A stretch of 64,000 nucleotides of DNA. Source: Maridesulfovibrio frigidus DSM 17176 (lineage in GTDB: Bacteria > Desulfobacterota > Desulfovibrionia > Desulfovibrionales > Desulfovibrionaceae). The notes beneath the pieces were generated by a model. That model made no database searches and was not told the DNA's origin. It worked only from the letters and a program-made list of their open reading frames with translations. The stretch is taken from contig NZ_JONL01000009.1 of assembly GCF_000711735.1 (NCBI RefSeq), forward strand, positions 82,712-146,711, read 5' to 3'. The translations under genes and the position numbers were made by a program. Shown here one piece after another: positions 1 to 9,681 of the stretch (positions are counted from its first letter, which is position 1; each line of letters begins with the position of its first letter).

Positions 1-1225
1 CATCAACCTGAATGAATGATTCAAAAATCTTTTCCTGATTTTCAACAGTAATGCCTATTCCTGTATCCCTGATGCTGAATTTCAAAACAAAATCATGAAA
101 CTCATCTTTTATCATACTCACGGACAAGCAGATCATTCCTGTCGGGGTAAACTTTACAGCATTAATTAAAATATTAATCAAAATCTGGCGCACCCTGTTA
201 CTGTCTCCGACCAAACAGGGTGGAACATCTGAGTCTACAACGAAAGAGATGTCTAACCCTTTGGAAATACCTGCCCCCGCAGTTATATCCATAACCTGGT
301 CTAAAACTTCATCAAGATAAAAAACAGAACTGTTTAAAAGCACTTCGCCAGCTTCAATTTTTGAATAATCTAGAACATCATCAATGAGGCTTAAAAGAAC
401 ATTTGATGCGGAATGAATGGTTTGCAAGTCCTCATCTCGACCTCCCCTGCATTCAGAATCAAGATTCAAATCAGAGAGACCCATAACTGTACATATCGGG
501 GTGCGAATTTCGTGACTCATGGTTGCCAAGAAATCACTCTTAGCTTTACTTGCCGTTTCAGCTGAATCCTTTGCGACCTGAAGAGTTTCATTCATACGGT
601 CTGCCATGAGCATGACTAAGCAAGATATAAAAAGAATTTGAAAAATAATTGAGGAAAGGTACAGAATAGGGAACATAACCGTTTCGCTCATAAGGTCTGA
701 GCTGCTTAAATATGAAGTTAGCGCAATCAGCCAAAACAAATAGACCCCACCCAGCAGGGCAAAAACACTTCCAAAAATTTTATGAATAGAACGGGCTCCA
801 CGGAAAAGTTCTAAAGCCATCATTAACTCGTAAAAAGTCATTGCTCCAAATACAAAAAAACAACGCATATATAAACTAGGGTCGACCATTGAATAATAAT
901 AAAGACCTGTAGAAGGAAGCATAATGCATAATAAAAGTCTTCCAAGTACCTGCTTACGCTTCATAAAAACGCGCATTCCTGCCCAAATACATACAGTACC
1001 CGCAAAAACGAGAAAATTTGCAAAAAACATTGAAACAATGGTAGGGATATACCCCCTAAGGGCAACTAAAAGACTTCCAGTTCCAAGGACAATGCAACCG
1101 CCCCCCCACCAGAGAGTGGCCAGCCTTTCTCTACTTTTAAAGCCAAGAAAAATAACCGCCAAACCACTGACAGCACTAATCAAACCATAACTTAGTAATA
1201 AAGTTCTTAGATCAATGATATTCAT
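1..1225 (-). CDS. Membrane sensor histidine kinase, partial (C-terminus outside window)
   Basis: The reading frame enters from the left edge and starts near 1225, where ATG follows GGAG at a spacing of 8; an ATG at 1231 is less well placed. About 408 residues are visible. Roughly seven hydrophobic segments fill the first 210 residues. A HisKA H-box reading MSHEIRTP follows at about residue 236 and an ATPase domain with the N-box ILINAVKFTP and G1 DTGIGI comes next. The H-box type is that of hybrid kinases, so a receiver may follow beyond the window. The gene lies 38 bp downstream of a response regulator on the same strand, so the two probably form a two-component pair. The signal sensed is unknown; the membrane part resembles none I can name. 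Confidence 0.85.
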   Translation of the reverse strand, partial: MNIIDLRTLLLSYGLISAVSGLAVIFLGFKSRERLATLWWGGGCIVLGTGSLLVALRGYIPTIVSMFFANFLVFAGTVCIWAGMRVFMKRKQVLGRLLLCIMLPSTGLYYYSMVDPSLYMRCFFVFGAMTFYELMMALELFRGARSIHKIFGSVFALLGGVYLFWLIALTSYLSSSDLMSETVMFPILYLSSIIFQILFISCLVMLMADRMNETLQVAKDSAETASKAKSDFLATMSHEIRTPICTVMGLSDLNLDSECRGGRDEDLQTIHSASNVLLSLIDDVLDYSKIEAGEVLLNSSVFYLDEVLDQVMDITAGAGISKGLDISFVVDSDVPPCLVGDSNRVRQILINILINAVKFTPTGMICLSVSMIKDEFHDFVLKFSIRDTGIGITVENQEKIFESFIQVD

Positions 1226-1263
1226 AACCATGGCTCCATGCTCAACAAAATTTTCAGACCAGA

Positions 1264-2583
1264 TCAATTCAATCCATATTTTTTAAGCATATTATACAAC
1301 TGGCGAGAAGAGACTCCAAGAGCAATCGCAGCACTCTTTTTATTGCCGCCAGTCCGACTGAGTATTATCTTGATAAATTCAGCTTCAGCTTGCATACGGA
1401 CTTCCTTCAGAGAAGAAGGTTCCCCCGCTCCCACTGGAAAATGTTTATCTCGCAAAACATCAGAGGTTTCCACTTCGTTAAGGTGAGGGAGAGAAAGAGT
1501 TCCACTTTCTGCGTTGCGAATAAGCCTGAATAAAAGTTGCTCCAAACCTGCAAAGTCATCAACATAAGCAACACGTGAGAGCTCTTTCATTAATTTATAA
1601 TCAACACCTTCGACATTTGTTCCCAACTTTGCATTAATAAAAGCGCAAATTTCAGGAATTAGTATAGGAATATCCTCACGCCTATCTTCCAGACTTGGCA
1701 GCTCAACCCTTAGCGACCAATAATTAAAAAATAAATCTAAACCAAACCTATTTTTTAAAACCAGCACATCGTTTATGGCAGAAGAAGAAATAACCATGCC
1801 GGGAGAATTGAAACTATTTAAAGCAACATTCTTTTCAATATTACACAGAAATTCAGCGAACATACCAGAATCAGCTTTACCTACATCTTTTAAATAAAGT
1901 GTTCCGCAACTCTGATAAACCTTACCAGCTTCTTCCAATACATCCCCATAATGTGCATTATTGCAATCTTCACAACTTAGGGCAGGAATATCAATTTCAA
2001 AAAAAGGAGCCATACGGTTTTTAAGTTTTGAATGAATATGCTTTGCAAGAGCCTTTCGACCAGTTCCAGTCTGACCGACTATCAAAAGGTTCTCTCGAGT
2101 TTTCGCAAAGTGATCTGCAAGGTTAAGCACTCTTGATAAATGAGCGCCTCGAGTTTTTAACCTACAATAATCCATGTCGGAGTGAACATCACTAGCATCT
2201 AGATTGTCTTCACCACTTATTTTCTCGCATTTGCCCACATCAGCAATAAGCTTCTCTACAGGATCACCTTTCACAAAATAGGAGCTAGCACCTTTGCGCA
2301 TAGCTTGAACCGCTGTATCAACGGATGCATGGGCTGTAATAATGATAACTTCAACCTGTGGATAATATCTTTTAGCTATATCTAGCAGTTCGATGCCACC
2401 CATTTCAGCCATTTTTAAATCAACAAGTAGAAGCCCATAATTTTTTAAAGACAAAGCGTCCAAAGCACCAGCAGGGCCATCTGCGACCGAAACGTCATAC
2501 CCTGCTTTTGTAAGCGCATGCTTAAAGAAAAGAGCATCAATGGAATCATCTTCCACAATAAGTACGTTCATTTTTTTAGTCAT
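1264..2583 (-). CDS. NtrC-type response regulator with degenerate AAA+ domain
   Basis: The order is receiver, AAA+ and Fis-type HTH, as in sigma-54 activators. The receiver has the acidic pair EDD at 11-13, the phosphoacceptor Asp near 55 in LVDLKM and the conserved Lys in FVKGDP. The AAA+ module is damaged. Walker A reads GQTGTGRK near 168, the GAFTGA loop that contacts sigma-54 is absent, and the Walker B region reads GTLYLKDVG instead of the usual LFLDEIG. The C-terminus ends in an HTH of the form SAAIALGVSSRQLYNMLKK. I infer a DNA-binding regulator that no longer activates sigma-54 polymerase in the usual way. A GTG lies two codons upstream of the chosen ATG. It is probably co-transcribed with the kinase downstream. 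Confidence 0.85.
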   Translation of the reverse strand: MTKKMNVLIVEDDSIDALFFKHALTKAGYDVSVADGPAGALDALSLKNYGLLLVDLKMAEMGGIELLDIAKRYYPQVEVIIITAHASVDTAVQAMRKGASSYFVKGDPVEKLIADVGKCEKISGEDNLDASDVHSDMDYCRLKTRGAHLSRVLNLADHFAKTRENLLIVGQTGTGRKALAKHIHSKLKNRMAPFFEIDIPALSCEDCNNAHYGDVLEEAGKVYQSCGTLYLKDVGKADSGMFAEFLCNIEKNVALNSFNSPGMVISSSAINDVLVLKNRFGLDLFFNYWSLRVELPSLEDRREDIPILIPEICAFINAKLGTNVEGVDYKLMKELSRVAYVDDFAGLEQLLFRLIRNAESGTLSLPHLNEVETSDVLRDKHFPVGAGEPSSLKEVRMQAEAEFIKIILSRTGGNKKSAAIALGVSSRQLYNMLKKYGLN

Positions 2584-3191
2584 AAGCACTCACTTATATA
2601 ATTCTCCCATTTCATATTAGCCCATATACGCATAAAATATTCTTTTAAACAGATACATTACAAATAATCATTGCCAAATTATTTTGCAACACGTTTATTC
2701 TGTATTTATTATAATTAACAACAAAAATATGAAGACAAATATGATTACAGGCAGAGCGCACGATAAGAATGCGGAATCAAGTACATTGAGTTACGCGGAA
2801 AAACAAGGGCTATAAGATGCGAGAACGGACCTGAGTAACAAGCTTCAAGATCTTACAGTAAAAATGGAAATCCGGCTGGAATATATTCAGTCATAAAAAC
2901 TTCAGCAGATTAAGAACTGGAAGAACATTTACTAAGTACTTTACCATCGGTTATCAATAGAAAAGAAGTTTAAAAACAGCTTTCTATTTAGTTACTTTTT
3001 CCCAAAAGCAACAAATATACCTCTGACCTCATTCTACTTTTCCCACACAGATATATAATTATTTTTTTACAGCAACTCTGAACTTAATTACAAATCTAAG
3101 TTGTATAAAAAGATCGAATATCTTAGTCTAAAAATCACTAAATATTCAGTACCTCTTAAATATTATCTGTCCACAGTTAAGAATACACATA
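2584..3191. other. AT-rich intergenic region between divergent regulators
   Basis: About 600 bases separate two divergently read signalling genes. The stretch must hold both promoters, but I cannot place either with confidence. A broken reading frame at 2741-2896 (ATG, 24 codons, an in-frame TAA, 26 more codons and a stop) may be a decayed small gene. It matches nothing I recognise. Confidence 0.5.
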
Positions 3192-4397
3192 ATGAAACAT
3201 AAAATTTTATTTGTAGACGACAATCAAAATCTGCTGAGCGGAATCAAAGCCATGCTGCGCTCTAGGAGAAAAGAGTGGGCATGCCGATTCGCATCCAACG
3301 GAGAGGATGCTGTGAAATTGATTCAGCAGGAATCATTTGATGCAGTTGTTTCCGAAATCCATATGCCTGGTATGAGTGGTATTGATTTTCTTAAAATTGT
3401 CGAAAAACTCCAACCGGCTACTATTCGTATAATTCTTTCCGGCTATTCCGAAGTTCAAACTATCCTGAAATCGACTACATGCGCGCATCAATTTATTAGC
3501 AAACCATGCCGCTCTAAAACCCTTATTGAAACAATACAGCGTTTAACTAAGTTGCGTCATATACTTAATAATAATGAAATAAGTACCATGGTTGCCCGGT
3601 TAAATTCCCTCCCCGCTATTCCAGACCTATATTTAAAAATATGTGCTGAACTGGAAAAAGCAGATCCAAGTCTAGACCGAGTAGGAAAGTTTGTAGAAAA
3701 AGATCCCGGAGTCTCAGCCACAATACTCAAGGTAGTGAATTCTGCTTTTTTTGGATTTTACAGCACAATATCCTCCCCTTCCCATGCAGTCACTCTACTA
3801 GGCACTGAAGCTGTTAAAGGACTGGTACTTGGGGTACATCTGCTGAATGAAATTGATTTATCATCTCTCGCTGGATATTCAGTTGATAAACTATGGACCC
3901 ATTCCCTGCAGACTGGTGATTTTGCGAAGACTATCGCAAAGCTGGAATCAACTGACAAAACATTCATCGGAGCTTGTTATGTTGCAGGAATTCTTCATGA
4001 TGTAGGTAAACTTATCTTCGTAACTAATATGGACTCCATATATAAGCCTGTTCTTATAGAAGTCCGAAAAATGGGAGGTCCAATCAGTTTAAGCGAAAGT
4101 AACAAACTCGGAGTCAACCATGCAGCAATCGGCGCTTATTTGCTGGGGTTATGGGGATTTCATGAAGATATTGTCTCGGGAATATCCGATCATCATACCC
4201 CTGAAGAATCAGGAGAAGGACTAACAGTTGCGCTTGTAGTTCACGCTGCCAATACGTTACAACACGAACTTTCATCCCCAGACTCAAACTTTGTTTTCTC
4301 ACCGATAAACTTAGAATTGCTAGAAAAACAAGGTTTCAGCGAACGGTTGCCAGAGTGGCTGGAAGCATGCGGTAAATGTATTAATAAAACTGATTAA
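3192..4397 (+). CDS. Receiver-HDOD protein with Glu at the phosphorylation site
   Basis: An N-terminal receiver of about 120 residues (FVDDN at 7-11, Lys in FISKPC) is joined to an HDOD domain at about 135-340. HDOD proteins are HD-fold relatives that act as signalling scaffolds or regulators, usually without phosphohydrolase activity. The phosphoacceptor position reads SEIHMPGM, with Glu 55 where the family has Asp, so classical phosphorylation is unlikely and the receiver may be locked in an active-like form. The HDOD part contains the HDVGKL and HHTPEE segments. It is the first gene of a long plus-strand run and lies 21 bp before a PAS protein. The ATG has only a weak ribosome site. Confidence 0.85.
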   Translation: MKHKILFVDDNQNLLSGIKAMLRSRRKEWACRFASNGEDAVKLIQQESFDAVVSEIHMPGMSGIDFLKIVEKLQPATIRIILSGYSEVQTILKSTTCAHQFISKPCRSKTLIETIQRLTKLRHILNNNEISTMVARLNSLPAIPDLYLKICAELEKADPSLDRVGKFVEKDPGVSATILKVVNSAFFGFYSTISSPSHAVTLLGTEAVKGLVLGVHLLNEIDLSSLAGYSVDKLWTHSLQTGDFAKTIAKLESTDKTFIGACYVAGILHDVGKLIFVTNMDSIYKPVLIEVRKMGGPISLSESNKLGVNHAAIGAYLLGLWGFHEDIVSGISDHHTPEESGEGLTVALVVHAANTLQHELSSPDSNFVFSPINLELLEKQGFSERLPEWLEACGKCINKTD

Positions 4398-4418
4398 AAA
4401 AGGATTAAGGGATAAAAT

Positions 4419-4772
4419 ATGACGATAAAGGAACTGTTAGAAAACAACGAGAAGCCTGTTATTGCGGCTAACACAAATGGAATCATCACAAGCATCAACA
4501 CCGCTTTTACTCGCGAATTCGGATGGACTGAAAATGATCTCAAAGGGAAACCACTCACCGCAATCATTCCAAAACCGCTGAGAGACGCACATCAGCTTGG
4601 CTTTTCCGCTTTCTTGTCTACAGGTAAAGCATCAATCTTAGGTCAACGTCTAGATTTAGAAATAGCAAAGGCTGATGGTTCAATCGATTTAGCAACACAT
4701 TTCATTATTAGTGAAATAGTTAATGAAAAGCATTCCTTCGCTGCAATGATTGAACCCAGCAACAAGGAGTAA
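4419..4772 (+). CDS. Single-domain PAS protein
   Basis: This 117-residue protein is essentially one PAS fold: a start around NEKPVIAANTNGIITSIN, then the FGWTENDLKGKPLTAIIP helix region and a closing beta segment around HFIISEIVNEKHSFAAM. There is no output domain, so it probably works with the multi-PAS kinase encoded 7 bp downstream. It could supply an extra sensor module that is split off rather than fused. An AGGGAT ribosome site precedes the ATG. The ligand or cofactor is not evident from sequence. Confidence 0.8.
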   Translation: MTIKELLENNEKPVIAANTNGIITSINTAFTREFGWTENDLKGKPLTAIIPKPLRDAHQLGFSAFLSTGKASILGQRLDLEIAKADGSIDLATHFIISEIVNEKHSFAAMIEPSNKE

Positions 4773-4779
4773 TGTTGTC

Positions 4780-7242
4780 ATGAGCGAAGGCCAAGAAAGC
4801 CTCATAATCGAACTTCGATCGATAATTGGTCGCCTTGAAGCAGTATTAAGTTCAATAGACGAAGCTCTGCTATGGACAGATGAAGATGGGAAAGCCAAAT
4901 GGTGCAATGACAGCTTCGCTAAGCTTATAGGACTCAAGCGAATTTTCATCATGGGTAAATCCGTGACGGATATTTTTCACCTTTGCCTGAGAGGTCAGAA
5001 ACTACCTAACGAAGCTCATCCTTTGTTCCTTTCTTTATTACACAAGAGCTCGCAACAAGGAGACTTTACTTTCGGCCCTAGCGACATTCCATTATTTGTA
5101 AAAGTTCAATACCTTAAGATGAAAGAAACTCCGCCAAGCACCATAATGCTGGTCAGAGATTCTTCGCAGGAAAAAGAACTGGAAGAAGTCAGACTGCAAG
5201 GAGCGGCACTTGCTGCTGCAGCTGATGCGATAGTCATTCTTGATATTAACGGCCGAGTACATTGGATAAACAATGCCTTCACCCGAATGACTGGGTACGA
5301 TTTTGACAAAATTTACGGAAAGACTCTCAGCCTGATCAAATCCGGCATGCAATCAAAAGATTTCTACCAAGAAATGTGGAAAACTATACTTTCGGGTTCA
5401 TCTTGGTCTGGAGAACTCATTAATCGTCGCAAAAATGGCGAACTCTACCACGAATATCAAACTGTAACCCCTGTAACTAATTCAAAAGGTAGAGTTACAA
5501 ATTTTATTGCCATAAAGAATGACATTACAGAAAAAAAAGTAGCTCAAAAATCTCTCGAAAATAGAGAAGCAAAACTCTCAGCACTATTTAATGGGATAAT
5601 TGATGCCATCGTTACTGCAGATTCCACAGGCAAAATCGAAACAGTTAATCCTGCTGCAGAAAAAATATTTGGGTACGCACCCGGTGAACTTACTGACAAA
5701 AATGTTCGTATTTTAGTTCCGCCAGAACTCAGGCCTGACCATGACAGCTATATAAAACGCTACCTCGAAACACGAATTCCACGTATTATTGGTACAGGAC
5801 GAGAAATAGAAGCAGTACGTAAGGACGGTTCAAGGTTCCCAATCGAACTTTCAATCACCGAAATTATTACGGATGACGCAACTATGTTCACAGCCATAGT
5901 TCGCGATATTTCTGAACGGAAACGACAAGAAAAAGAGCTTTCTCTTTTAAATGAGAAACTTGAGCAAAGGGTTCGAGAACGTACGCTAGATCTAGAGAAC
6001 AAGACTCTTGAGCTGATGGAAGAAGTTGCAGAACGAAAGCGTGCAGAAATGCAAATCAGGCAGAGCAGCGAACTACTACGATCACTGCTTGATGGAATTT
6101 CAGCTGCATTCATTATCTTAAATTTGGAAAAAAGAACTATCGTTGAAATTAACGGTGTTGCTGAAAACATGTTCGGTCTTTCAAAGAATCAAATTTTAAA
6201 TAAAAATTGCGACCTCATTTTTAAAGCTCAAGGAAGCCCTCTCGAAATAGTTTGCCCTGATTCCATGGAAGGAGAATCACTATCTGAAACTTATGTTCTC
6301 AGTGCTAACGGTACCACCCTTCCAGTTTCGCGACATGTACTTCCAATAACAATAAAAGAAAGACCCCATTTAGCATTAATCCTTTTTGATATAACCGCTC
6401 GTAAAAACCTTGAACACAAACTGGCAAGAGCACAAAAGCTTGAATCCATAGGCAGGCTGGCCGCAGGTATTGCACATGAAATTAATACTCCAATCCAGTA
6501 TATTGGAGATTCAGTTCAGTTTATAAAGGAAGCTTTTGATGACTTTCTGAAATTGTCCGAAATCGAAGAGAAAATAATGGAGTCATGCAGAAAGTTCGAA
6601 GACTTCAGCGAAATCATGAAAAAAAGGGATCAAATTGCCGAAGATGAAGATACTGACTTCATCATGGATGAGATACCGGAAGCATGTACAAGAGCACTTG
6701 AAGGAGTTGAACGAGTGGCAACCATTGTCAGGGCTATGAAAAACTTCTCTCATCCCGGACAAAGTTCAAAACAACTCACTGACATTAACAAAGCTATAAC
6801 AACAACTCTGACTGTAGCTCGCAACGAATGGAAATATGCCGCGGAAGTTGACCTTCAACTTGGTGACATCCCAATGGTTATGACTCTTCAAGGAGATATT
6901 AACCAAGTACTTCTCAATATGATTGTCAACGCGGCTCACGCTATACGCGATAAACATGAACCACTCGGTAAAAAGGGTGAAATAACAATTGCTACAACTA
7001 AAGAAGAGAGCTTCGTTGAAATAAAAATATCCGACAACGGAACAGGTATTTCTCCTGAGATATTAGATAATATTTTTGATCCGTTCTTTACTACCAAAAA
7101 AGTAGGAGAAGGAACCGGGCAAGGCCTCGCCATTGTTCATGATATAATCGTGAACAAGCACGGAGGCAGCATAGATGTAGAATCTAAATGGGAAGAAGGA
7201 ACAACTTTCATCATCACCCTTCCCTTGGCAGAAACCACATAG
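4780..7242 (+). CDS. Multi-PAS sensor histidine kinase, soluble
   Basis: The start ATG at 4780 follows AAGGAG at a spacing of 10; an in-frame ATG at 4750 lies inside the upstream gene and is less likely. The 820-residue protein has PAS-like domains at about 20-125, 145-260, 270-385 and 435-540, with a coiled coil (about 390-435) between the third and fourth. HisKA has the His near 566 in GIAHEINTP, and the ATPase domain has the N-box near 713 (MIVNAAHAI), DNGTGI and the G2 loop GTGQGLAIV. No membrane segment is seen, so it should sense a cytoplasmic signal such as redox state or a small ligand. The following gene encodes a receiver protein 34 bp downstream, its likely partner. Confidence 0.9.
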   Translation: MSEGQESLIIELRSIIGRLEAVLSSIDEALLWTDEDGKAKWCNDSFAKLIGLKRIFIMGKSVTDIFHLCLRGQKLPNEAHPLFLSLLHKSSQQGDFTFGPSDIPLFVKVQYLKMKETPPSTIMLVRDSSQEKELEEVRLQGAALAAAADAIVILDINGRVHWINNAFTRMTGYDFDKIYGKTLSLIKSGMQSKDFYQEMWKTILSGSSWSGELINRRKNGELYHEYQTVTPVTNSKGRVTNFIAIKNDITEKKVAQKSLENREAKLSALFNGIIDAIVTADSTGKIETVNPAAEKIFGYAPGELTDKNVRILVPPELRPDHDSYIKRYLETRIPRIIGTGREIEAVRKDGSRFPIELSITEIITDDATMFTAIVRDISERKRQEKELSLLNEKLEQRVRERTLDLENKTLELMEEVAERKRAEMQIRQSSELLRSLLDGISAAFIILNLEKRTIVEINGVAENMFGLSKNQILNKNCDLIFKAQGSPLEIVCPDSMEGESLSETYVLSANGTTLPVSRHVLPITIKERPHLALILFDITARKNLEHKLARAQKLESIGRLAAGIAHEINTPIQYIGDSVQFIKEAFDDFLKLSEIEEKIMESCRKFEDFSEIMKKRDQIAEDEDTDFIMDEIPEACTRALEGVERVATIVRAMKNFSHPGQSSKQLTDINKAITTTLTVARNEWKYAAEVDLQLGDIPMVMTLQGDINQVLLNMIVNAAHAIRDKHEPLGKKGEITIATTKEESFVEIKISDNGTGISPEILDNIFDPFFTTKKVGEGTGQGLAIVHDIIVNKHGGSIDVESKWEEGTTFIITLPLAETT

Positions 7243-7276
7243 CTAATAAGACGCGCAAAAAAAACAGGATAAGAGG

Positions 7277-8416
7277 ATGGGAAAAGCCAGAATTCTATTT
7301 GTGGACGATGAAATAAATTTACTCAAATCTGTCAAAGCAATGTTCAGAAAACAGTACTCCGTTGATATCGCCGAAGGCCCCGAAAAAGGGCTTGAAATGA
7401 TACAAAATGGGAATAAATATGCTGTCATTATTTCTGATTTGAAAATGCCCGGCATGGACGGCATTGAATTTTTACATCGAGTTCAAAAGATAACCCCCGA
7501 CACAACACGCATAATGCTGACAGGACATGCGGACGTTGAAGCAGCAACTCTGGCAGTAAATAGAGGGCATGTATTCCGCTTTCTTACCAAACCGGTACAA
7601 GCCGATGAAATGCGCCGCATTCTTGATGCAGCGACAAAACAGTATTCGCTGGTTACCTCGGAAAAAGAGCTTCTGCGCGGAACATTAAGGGGATGTATTA
7701 GAGTACTTACAGAAGTGCTTTCAGTCGTTAGTCCAGAAACATTCAGCCTAAGTCAGCGCATCAAAAGTCTGGCCGTAAAAACAGCAGAACGCAGTGGTAT
7801 TCGTAATACAAATCAACTTGAACTAGCTGCGATGCTTTCCCAATTAGGCTGCATATCCCTAAGCGAGGCAACTTTACACAAAATTCACTCTGGTGAAGAA
7901 CTTACAGAAATTGAACAAAAAGAGTTTGCAGCTCATCCCTCCATATCAGTGAAATTACTTTCTAATATTCCGAGGCTTGATCAGGTTGTCGAAATAATAA
8001 GCAATCAAAATAAACGTGTAGACGAATTTCCAGATATGCCTATTGAATCTAAAATAATTAAAGCCTGCCTCGACTTTGAAACATTTAGAGGCAGAGGGCT
8101 GAGCTCATCCGCATCCTTTTCTGAAATGAAAAAAAACAGCGAGTGGTACGATCAAGATATACTTGAATCTTTAGAAGATTCAGCCACAATTAAAGATCAC
8201 TATGAGAAAAAAATGCTACCAGTTTCTGACCTTAAACCCGGAATGATCATGAATCAAAATTTAAGCACCTCAACGGGAGTTTTGGTCATAGCAAAGGGGC
8301 AGGAAATCGGAGAAGCAATTCTTGCCCGGTTGAATAATATTGCACGTAACAATAAACTGCCAGATCAAATTAATGTTCTAATTAACAAAAGACATTTCAA
8401 AACGAATAGCAGCTAG
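7277..8416 (+). CDS. Receiver fused to degenerate HD-GYP-like domain
   Basis: An intact receiver (phosphoacceptor Asp near 54 in SDLKMPGMDG, Lys in FLTKPV) is followed by a helical region laid out like an HD-GYP phosphodiesterase. The catalytic residues are gone. The HD pair reads SQLG where LHDIGK is expected, and the HHER-GYP segment is replaced by NQNKRVDEF. It should not hydrolyse cyclic di-GMP; a binding or scaffold role is an inference. It follows the multi-PAS kinase closely, so it is a plausible phosphorylation target. A 107-bp gap follows before the next gene, the largest gap in this run, which could hold an internal promoter. Confidence 0.8.
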   Translation: MGKARILFVDDEINLLKSVKAMFRKQYSVDIAEGPEKGLEMIQNGNKYAVIISDLKMPGMDGIEFLHRVQKITPDTTRIMLTGHADVEAATLAVNRGHVFRFLTKPVQADEMRRILDAATKQYSLVTSEKELLRGTLRGCIRVLTEVLSVVSPETFSLSQRIKSLAVKTAERSGIRNTNQLELAAMLSQLGCISLSEATLHKIHSGEELTEIEQKEFAAHPSISVKLLSNIPRLDQVVEIISNQNKRVDEFPDMPIESKIIKACLDFETFRGRGLSSSASFSEMKKNSEWYDQDILESLEDSATIKDHYEKKMLPVSDLKPGMIMNQNLSTSTGVLVIAKGQEIGEAILARLNNIARNNKLPDQINVLINKRHFKTNSS

Positions 8417-8523
8417 ATTTACACCTGTTTATATTTATTTTTTTATTTAATAGACCCACAGACATAATTTAATATATAACAAATATTACAATCACTCAGA
8501 GAGTCAACGACAGCGAGGAAAAG

Positions 8524-9681
8524 ATGAAACAGAGGGTCCTTTTCATAGATGACGATAAGAATATCCTTGCCTCCTTTCGAAGTCTTCTTCGCAAGGAGTT
8601 CATTGTTGATACAGCTTCTCACCCGGAAGAGGGGCTTGCTATGTTCAAGGAAAAGGGTCCTTACCCAGTAGTCGTCTCCGATTTGAAAATGCCTGACATG
8701 AATGGGCTGACCCTGCTTTCGAAAATAAGCAGCTTAAATAAAGACACTGTCGGTATTATACTTACAGGACACGCAGACTTAGAAGCAGCTGTAACAGCCC
8801 TGAATCAAGGTTATGTATTCCGCTTCCTTACTAAACCTTCTGACAAGCAAACTATTGTAAACGTAGTCCGTGCAGGACTTGATCAATACAACCTGATCAC
8901 TGGGAACAAGGAAAAGGAACGGATAATAAAAGAGGATTTAAAAGCCGCTGCCTTTATTCAGGAAAGCTTTCTTCCCCATAACCGTAATGAAATAGAAGAT
9001 CTATCGCTTAGCTGGCTGTTCAAGCCCAGTGATTATGTCGGTGGAGATATGTTCGACCTGATTCACCTTGATAAAGATAATTCCTTTTTTTACATACTGG
9101 ATATCAGTGGACATGGCGTTTCTGCAGCTCTCGCCGCCGTCTCCGTATCTCTTCTGCTGACACGTTCCAGCCACCTGACCAACCCCGAAACAGGAGAAAT
9201 AAATCCACCTTCTGAACTTTTGCTGCAACTGGATAATGACTTTCCAATCGAGCGGCTGAATAAGCATTTCACTATGTTTTGCGGGATAGTAAACTCTGCT
9301 CGCAAAACTCTTCGCTACAGCAGCGCCGGCCACTTGCCACCGATCCTGCTTCGCAGCAATGGAGAACTTGAGTACCTTGAAAAAGGCGGCAGTGTAATCG
9401 GTATGAATTCAGGAATTCCATTTGAAGAAGACGAAGTTCCATTCAATCCAGGGGACAGACTGATCAGCTTTACCGATGGAATATCTGAGTATCAGTCGCC
9501 TTCTGACGAAATGTTCGAGATGGAGAGATTCATTTCTCTAGTTCAAGAATATCGAGAAATGTCCTCCCGTGACATACTTGATGGTATTTATGACAAAATG
9601 ATGCAATTCGGAGAAAACCGCCCGCCTCAGGACGATGTTACAATCTGCTGTCTCGATTTTAAACAAAAAAGCGAAGAATAA
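8524..9681 (+). CDS. Response regulator with PP2C (RsbU/SpoIIE-type) phosphatase output
   Basis: The receiver (Asp near 53 in SDLKMPDM, Lys in FLTKPS) is joined to a PP2C-like serine phosphatase. Metal-binding and signature motifs are present in order: VGGDMFDL near 173, DISGHG near 193, SAGHLPP, FTDGISEY and the terminal QDDVT near 370. Proteins of this design dephosphorylate a STAS anti-sigma antagonist in response to phosphorelay input. The window supplies the other two parts of such a switch downstream, an RsbW-like kinase (10661) and a STAS protein (12605). The ribosome site GAGGAAAAG precedes the ATG. The stop codon overlaps the next start by one base. Confidence 0.92.
   Translation: MKQRVLFIDDDKNILASFRSLLRKEFIVDTASHPEEGLAMFKEKGPYPVVVSDLKMPDMNGLTLLSKISSLNKDTVGIILTGHADLEAAVTALNQGYVFRFLTKPSDKQTIVNVVRAGLDQYNLITGNKEKERIIKEDLKAAAFIQESFLPHNRNEIEDLSLSWLFKPSDYVGGDMFDLIHLDKDNSFFYILDISGHGVSAALAAVSVSLLLTRSSHLTNPETGEINPPSELLLQLDNDFPIERLNKHFTMFCGIVNSARKTLRYSSAGHLPPILLRSNGELEYLEKGGSVIGMNSGIPFEEDEVPFNPGDRLISFTDGISEYQSPSDEMFEMERFISLVQEYREMSSRDILDGIYDKMMQFGENRPPQDDVTICCLDFKQKSEE

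Noticed and set aside
924-1486. Two plus-strand open frames of about 80 codons
   Set aside because: They lie antisense to the kinase and response regulator genes, which have clear domain motifs; the plus-strand translations are low-complexity and have no start signals.
2741-2896. Possible small gene with an in-frame TAA at codon 25 (recoding or pseudogene)
   Set aside because: Only 51 codons, no ribosome site of note and no recognisable family; TAA is not a usual recoding stop. Kept only as a remark on the intergenic region.
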